Below, piece after piece: positions 57,801-64,000 of a DNA stretch of 64,000 bases (within the stretch, counting starts at the first letter, position 1; every line of letters starts with the position of its first letter). A program made the translations under genes and the position numbers. This DNA comes from Rhododendron vialii (Eukaryota > Streptophyta > Magnoliopsida > Ericales > Ericaceae): the NCBI RefSeq assembly GCF_030253575.1, contig NC_080560.1, forward strand, positions 33,903,501-33,967,500, given 5' to 3'. The notes under the pieces are model-generated. The model was not told the DNA's origin. It was given only the letters and a program-made list of their open reading frames with translations, and searched no databases.

Positions 57801-60800
57801 GCGCACAAAGAGAAATAGAAACAGAACGAACAACAGTCGATCGCGATCACCGTCGAACGGAATCAGAGACGATTCACAATCACCGTCGAACGGAATCAGG
57901 AGACGATCGCGATATCAATCGTTCTCTCTCTCTCTCTCTCTCTCTCAACGTAAATGGCGCAGTTTGAACGAGAGGGGATAATGGAAAAAATGGGAATTGA
58001 AAAGGGAATGGTAGTTTTGCCATGTACTAATTCCCTTTTTAGGAGATGTGGACTTACGGCCTTGCCAAACATTATTAGTGGATTATGGGGGGTTCCAAAC
58101 TTAATAGGTGGACTAGATGGGTTAGAAACATGCTATAGCGGATCCTAGACCAATTTTTTATTATAAATATGTTGTTAGGTTGTTTTTTGGTTTCATGGAC
58201 GTAGCTGAAATTTTTGCATTGATAACCTTTAAAATGGACCGTACACTTGTTTCATGATTGTTTAGTTACTACTTACTGCTTCATTCTTTCTAATGTGGAA
58301 GATGCCCTCTTTTGATGGCAATCCGTCAAAAATACTTTGAACAAACTTCAAATATTTTCTGCAAGACTATGAGATTGGGGTTTCATTCTATTGGACCTTA
58401 AGTAGCCTCAAAATGAAGGAAAACGAAGGCATATCATGTACAATCTTATAAAGAAGCATATCACCTTTCAAATTATTACTTGACTTTGGCCGAACTCCAT
58501 TAAGTTCCTCATCCATATCCCTACTTAAGGGCAACTTCTCACTAGTAAGCTCTACTAATCTTGGTTATCTATTTTAATATAGATCCTTCCTTTTGTTTTT
58601 GCTCTTTTTTTGCATGCAGTTATTCAGACTCTCAAAATTGATGTAAATATCTAATTTGATAATGGCCAAAATGAAATTTTTTATGTGCATCATTATTTGT
58701 TGTTTGCTTGTTAGGCATATTTCAAGTAATAGTTGTTTGCACTCAATGTGACCCAACAGCTGTGCTCTTATTCCCCCAGTAAAGTGAGTAGAGATTGATA
58801 ACCAATCTTCTTTACTTTTCCTATCAAAGTAAATGTTTGGGCTAAAAAAACATAGGGATAATTAGAATGTTGTCCGCTTAAGTTGACCCCTTTTGCCAAT
58901 TTGGTCCATGTAGTTCCAATCGCAATAATTTTGACCCTTTTCAGTTAACCAAAAAATGCTTCAATCCACCATACCAGCAAGAATTGTCGACAAAATTGGC
59001 CATGTTCTCCTCACGTGAACGTGGCCATTTGTTAAAGGTGAAATGATACAATTCTATGTTTGCAAACTGGAGAATCAACTCTCAGCGTTGAAGGAAATTT
59101 GGGCTTGGGAACCAAAGGAATCAAGGTGCATTACAATTTGCAACTGACATCGAGGCTATCTGGAAAATTGAGACAAATCAGCGCTGACTATTGAACATCG
59201 AGGGGAAAGCATATGGGGATTGTATAGACTTCCAACAACCTCCCACCCACCAAATCACCCCCATAGATGCATCTATTTGGACACACACAGCCATACCCAC
59301 ACTCGCAGTAGCACCCATGAACACATTTATCACAAAAATGTTTACCCTGCAGGTTTACGCTCTCTGCCTTTCCTCTCATTCTCTATCTTCAGGATGAAAG
59401 TGGTGGACTTTACACAGGAGATGGTTCGGTTGATATTAAGGGGCAACCTGTGTTGAAGAGCAACACGGGGAATTGGAGAGCATGCCCCTTCATTTTTGGT
59501 ACTTGCTAGTGCATTATTATTTAAAATTGTTTATGTTTCTGATATTTCCATCTGTTTCTCTAACATCTTTGTGTAAATTTTTCTAACATCTTTGTATAAA
59601 TTTAGGTTTTGATTGTTGTGAACGTTTAGCTTATTATGGGATTGCTACAAATCTTGTCACTTATCTCACCACAAAATTGCACGAAGGGAATGTCTCTGCT
59701 GCAAGAATTGTTACCACTTGGCGAGGCACTTGCTACCTGATACCCCTTATTGGAGCAGTCTTGGCAGATGCATATTGGGGGAGATATTGGACAATTGCAG
59801 CCTTCTCTACCATCTATTTTTTTGTAAGTATGAAATGTAGTAGTAGTTTGTGCTCAAATCTTGGTTTCTTCACTATCAATTGAAATATTTTTATTAAATT
59901 CATGTTTGTCAGCTGCTACACCCTTGCTTGACCTCATCTTTGGACGAACAGTACATCATCTTAACAGATCTGGCTTGATTTAGTCAGATTAACGATTAAC
60001 GACAATGGTAGTGGATTGCAAATTCAATGACTTAGCATTTTGCAACTGGCCCAAAGCTTGGTCCTATGGCAAAGAACAGTAAAAGTTACTTTTAATTAAA
60101 CTAGGGATTCAACTATATGACAAAACAAATCAGGATGTTCCTGTTTAGTCTCATCGACAAGGTGAAGGAATGGAAGAGGAATTACATATAATGCCAAACA
60201 TTGGTGATGGTCTGTAACAGTGTAATTGCCTCTTTGAAGAATTTGGAGGCCAGTTTTACCCATAAGTTCTACCTTTGTCTAGGGAAAACCTCAGCTCTTT
60301 CGTTTCCTCCCTTTGTATTCTCATGGAAATGCAGGTAAGAGATAAACACAAACCTCTGGATAACAATAATACTATAATATAGTAAAAATATTTTCAACCA
60401 GAAAATTTCTATGACGCTGATGTTGTGACTAGAATCATTCTCTCAGGAATTTCAGATTGTCTCCAGTTGGGATATGGTTTCCTCGACTTCCGATTAAGTT
60501 GAAGCTGGCAAGGGCTAGGCATGCTGGCTATGGTCATTGGGAGATAATTACGTTACTGATTAGTCTCTTCTGTGTCCTGTCTTCTCCATATCTGCAAAAC
60601 AAAATAGCTATTATGCATTTCTGTCTCTTACATTGTTGTACTGTGCAATCTTGTTTAGGGAATGTGCACGTTGACTCTATCAGCAACGGTACCTGCATTT
60701 AAGCCTGCTGAATGTGTTGATTCTGTATGCCCTTCTGCTACTACCGCTCAATATGCAGTATTCTTCTCCGGACTATATCTGATTGCCCTAGGCACTGGTG

Positions 60801-62794
60801 GGATCAAACCATGTGTTATACAATTTGGGGCTGATCAATTTGATGATACTGATTCTAAAGCGAGGGTGAAGAAGGGATCATTCTTTAATTGGTTTTATTT
60901 ATTTAGCAACATTGGTGCTCTTGTCTCAAGTAGTTTAATTGTGTGGATCCAAGACAATGCTGGGTGGGGCCTAGGTTTTGGAATTCCCGCATTATTTATG
61001 GCCATTGCAATTGCAAGTTTCTTCTCAGGCACTCCTCTGTATAGATTTCAGAAACCTGGGGGAAGCCCACTTACAAGAGTGTGCCAGGTTTTGGTTGCAT
61101 CATTTCGAAAGTCCAATTCGGTGGTCCCTGCAGACAGTAATCTTCTATATGAAACACCAGACAAAACATCAGTAATTATAGGCAGCAGGAAACTGGAGCA
61201 TACAGATGAGCTGAAGTAATATTTCTCCTCATTCTCCTGATTTAAATACTTGTCATTAATGTATTGTTTCCGACTTATTAAAAGAGTATTTTCCACTTAT
61301 ATGGACTTTTAGTAGCCTTCTGGACACTAAGCAAGACCTTTTTATTTGGCCTGTAGTCAAGCACACAAGTATGAATGGAGCAGCACCATCATTGCTGATA
61401 ATGAAATTTCATGTTGGTCTCTCGTAGAACTTCAGGATAAATGATAGATTCAGTGAATTACCTTCAGAACGATAATGCGACAATCTCAGTTGATGTATGA
61501 AGACAGAAAAATGAGCTTAAATTCATGTAGATATTCTGATGCTTTCATTTATCTTCAGTTGTCCTGTCGTCGTTGCGTAACCATTTTTGCTGGTGAGGCT
61601 TTTTGCTGTTAGTTCTGCTGTGTCTTTTGTCAGCCATGTTTCAAAGCTTTAGATAGAATATCTACCTTGGTCTCCTTAGTAGCAGTACCAGTTGTGTTGG
61701 TCATAAAACTTGAGATTACAATTCTGTCATATCTTGCATAGTTCAAGAGGAAAGAGAACGGAAAATGTTTGTCAGAGTCATTTCTGAGAAGATGCAGGAT
61801 TTTGGTGAAGTATGCAAATCTGATTTGACAGAGAAGTAAAGCAAAAATGTAGTCTGATGTATTTTCTCTTGATAATGGTTGCTTCATTTTCAATGCAACT
61901 TATCTAATGAAGAATCAATACCTACTTGTTTCTTGGACCTGTTGAAGAACTTTTCTCTCTTTATGTTGAAGGTGTTTTGACAAAGCTGCTGTAATCTCCG
62001 ATGCTGAAAACAAAACTGGGGACTTCTCAAATCCATGGAGGCTTTGCACTGTGACACAGGTGGAGGAACTCAAAATCTTGATCCGCATGTTTCCAATCTT
62101 GGCTACTGGGATTGTGTTTTCGGCTGTTTATGCACAAATGTCGACACTGTTTGTTGAGCAAGGGAGGATGATGGACACAACCATCGGGTCCTTCTCGGTT
62201 CCTGCAGCCTCTCTTTCAACATTTGATGTCATCAGTGTTATTTTCTGGGTCCCGGTCTATGATCGCGTCCTTGTCCCCATCGCAAGAAAATTTACTGGCA
62301 AGGGTAGGGGGTTCTCAGAGTTGCAAAGAATGGGAGTCGGTCTCTTCATTTCAATTTTATGCATGTCAGCTGCTGCTTTGTTGGAAATGAAGAGGCTCTC
62401 AGTAGCAAAAGCCCTGGGTTTGGTTCATGAAGATGTTCCAGTTCCACTTAGCATCTTGTGGCAAATTCCACAGTACTTCTTGTTGGGTGCTGGGGAAGTA
62501 TTTACATTTATCGGGCAGCATGAGTTTTTCTATAACCAGTCCCCGGATGCTATGCGTAGCTTGTGTAGTGCCTTGTCCCTGTTGACAAATTCCTTGGGAA
62601 ATTACCTGAGCTCTTTTATTCTGACCGTAGTGACGTCTATAACAACCAAGGGTGGGAAGGCTGGATGGATCCCGGATAACTTGAATGAGGGGCATCTTGA
62701 TTATTTCTTCTGGCTTTTGGCTGGGCTCAGCTTCGTAAATACGGTGGTTTACATCTTTTGCGCCAAAATGTACAAATCCAAAAAGTCAGCTTAA
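54837..62794 (+). CDS. NPF8/PTR2-type proton-coupled peptide transporter (5 exons)
   Basis: Exons 54837-54941, 59393-59498, 59606-59823, 60659-61215 and 61972-62794 join in phase to 602 codons plus stop, GT-AG throughout. The protein belongs to the NRT1/PTR (NPF) family and is closest in wording to Arabidopsis PTR2/NPF8.3, a di- and tripeptide/H+ symporter: [167 protein letters not shown]. Twelve membrane spans are expected. The proton-coupling ExxER motif in span 1 reads DCCER (73-77). Exon 1 carries an in-frame 36-bp duplication, so two ATGs are possible starts; the first is used. Intron 1 (4.45 kb) contains a decayed Mutator-like element. Substrate is inferred from the family. Confidence 0.94.
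54943..54973. repeat. (CT)n tract at the NPF8 exon 1 donor
   Basis: The intron begins GTCTCTCTC; the donor GT (54942-54943) runs straight into a CT tract of about 30 bp with one CA interruption. Confidence 0.95.
55682..55850 (+). repeat. Tandem repeat inside the MULE, unit about 86 bp
   Basis: AATCACTCAACCTCCATC through CAGTCGCCGCCATTTTCACT plus TCGTC occurs twice (55682-55767 and 55768-55850). It is GC-richer than the surroundings. The right flank of the element has its own short tandem, CACCGTCGAACGGAATCAG, near 57850-57900. Confidence 0.85.
56478..56690 (-). pseudogene. MULE transposase DNA-binding fragment
   Basis: The frame contains [20 protein letters not shown] and [10 protein letters not shown], matching the Cys-x-(W)-x-V-x-A ... 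F-x-I ... H-x-C arrangement of the N-terminal DNA-binding domain of plant MuDR transposases. It is followed by stops and AT-rich repeats, with no DDE catalytic domain. The upstream segment (56691-56793) linking it to the PB1-like region contains stops. Confidence 0.72.
56794..57174 (-). pseudogene. MULE N-terminal PB1-like region
   Basis: A 126-residue open frame starting [12 protein letters not shown] with [40 protein letters not shown] and NMLFLF, the ubiquitin-like PB1 type found at the start of many plant MULE transposases. An acidic tail follows. It breaks off before the DNA-binding fragment. Confidence 0.65.
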
Positions 62795-64000
62795 TTGTTT
62801 TGTACTAGCAGCATAGCTTATTACCCGTCATTGCTTAAAGGGTTTTGGTTTATGTCATTGTATCTCACCTAGAATTGAATCATCCTATTGCACAGAAGTG
62901 ACTGTAATATATTGTTATAAGTGAATAAGCACGTTCTTGTACTCCGCATGCATTTGCGTTTATTGCGAATGCATTTGCGTTTACATGATATGGATGAATG
63001 TTGAATACTTGAATGCCGTACTAGTACCACCGGGTACGACCTTTTATGAAATCCTTGATCCTTTAGTTTTGTTCCAGTTGAAGTATCGCCCTCTATTGGC
63101 CATATCTGGTAATATGGTCCTTGATACTTGTCGTAGGGGAGTGATTTTGCCACTTTCCTTTTTGTTAATGTCACTCCGCTTTGTGTCTTTATTAGATGAT
63201 TTGTTTTGTGAGAGAAGGGAAGTGGTATTAACAAAAAAGGGAGAGACAAAATCAATTCCCTTGTCGTATCATGTTTTTGTTTCCTTATTATTACTTATGA
63301 GGAGGCCTTTCAAGAAATGAAGGCCATTGCTTGAGTAACTTCTTATTAAAACCAAAAAGGACTCAATTCATTGTCGGAAACTGATTTTTGTGCTCCACTT
63401 TTTACTGATGGCGCTCCAATTTTAACGTGAAGTTACTAATAACTTCATGAACAAAGTGGAACGCAAATATCAATTTCCTTCATTGTTTTATACTAAAAAC
63501 TTGCAATTGTCTTTCTATCTCTTAATATAATGGTCTTCATAGTTCTCTATGATTTCAAATCTCTGAGTCTATAAACAGGTGTATTGAATACTCATTAGTT
63601 AGTTTTTGATGTATTGATTAAAGAATATTGAGAACTTTTGCTCCTTGTATCCCTTTTAGGGATTTCTCTCTCTTATGAATCTATCCTATTGATTTAGCTT
63701 GCATCATAAGGTACTACTAGTATGTTGGAAATGAGTATTTGTTTTTCCTTTTTTACTTCTTTTTTATATAATTTTTTGAACCTCTAAGAGGTGGGGAAAA
63801 AGCTCCTAAACTTTCAGTAATTTGTAGCAACAAGGATTCATTTTACTTGCAGGCTTGCAGGAGCAAGGAGTCATTTCAATGAGTATAATTCTTCCAATAT
63901 CCAGAAACTTCAATCGTAGCTGCTTTTGTAACCAATCTATGTAGGTAATCCTACTAAACACGCTTCATAGCATAAATTTTCTTCAAACTAAATAAATTAC
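62795..64000. other. NPF8 3' flank
   Basis: Probably 3' UTR then intergenic DNA; no further gene begins before the window ends. The block GCATTTGCGTTTA repeats near 62950-62985. 63818-63925 repeats the sequence found at 53630-53730. The open frame at 62937-63320 has no recognisable domain. Confidence 0.55.

Larger units (their letters stand above)
55444..58151 (-). mobile_element. Decayed Mutator-like element (MULE) in NPF8 intron 1
   Basis: The two ends are long imperfect inverted repeats: left ATGTTTCTAACCCCATTAG then TCCACTT, right (minus strand) ATGTTTCTAACCCATCTAG then TCCACCT, after a shared GG(A)TCC start. AATTTTT flanks both sides (55437-55443 and 58152-58158), an imperfect match to the 8-11 bp duplications usual for MULEs. 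Inside, on the minus strand, are an N-terminal PB1-like region (56794-57174) and a zinc-type DNA-binding stretch (56478-56690). The catalytic DDE region is missing. Left and right internal zones carry tandem repeats and many GGTTATATG motifs. Confidence 0.72.

Noticed and set aside
62937..63320. 127-codon frame downstream of NPF8
   Set aside because: Lies in the likely 3' flank, has no domain and an AT-rich random composition.

Overview
The window reads as a stretch of a flowering-plant (eudicot) nuclear genome. Genes are widely spaced and split by GT-AG introns, intergenic DNA is AT-rich, (CT/GA)n microsatellites are common, and the small mobile elements are of plant types (foldback MITEs, solo LTRs, a Mutator-like relic, a LINE fragment). 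The species cannot be fixed from sequence alone; a woody eudicot fits, but that is a guess. All exon coordinates come from reading splice sites and phases by hand.

Layout, left to right: (1) minus, the 5' end of an LRR receptor-like (pseudo)kinase of the At3g03770 type, running off the left edge (<1-677). (2) An intergenic stretch with four foldback elements. (3) Minus, the complete 13-exon NOL gene for chlorophyll b reductase (5676-16161), carrying a hAT-like MITE, two solo LTRs and a SINE-like repeat in its introns. (4) Minus, the terminal exon of a VMA21-like V-ATPase assembly factor (18406-18626) whose first exon I could not find. (5) An AT-rich repeat block (20.2-22.2 kb). (6) Minus, a complete 3-exon ZIP zinc/iron transporter (22853-26609), with five MITE-like elements packed into intron 2 and three near-consensus zinc-deficiency response elements upstream. 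(7) Minus, a 5-exon chloroplast-type DUF3067 protein (29454-35933). (8) Minus, an 8-exon plant protein with a C-terminal zinc ribbon (39912-48303). (9) Plus, an intronless PPR protein of the At5g13770 type (51326-53158). (10) Plus, a 5-exon NPF8/PTR2 peptide transporter (54837-62794) with a decayed Mutator-like element in intron 1.

The genes do not form a pathway or cluster. NOL, the DUF3067 protein and the PPR protein are all likely plastid-targeted, and ZIP and NPF8 are both membrane transporters, but I take this as ordinary plant gene order. No CRISPR, operon, rRNA or tRNA was recognised. The most interesting material is structural: two copies of a roughly 425-bp MITE family with exact 8-bp target duplications (one split by a solo LTR), a fragment of NOL exon 2 copied twice into intron 1, three ZDRE-like sites upstream of the ZIP gene, a MITE-packed intron, and an NPF exon 1 enclosed between complementary (GA)n and (CT)n tracts.
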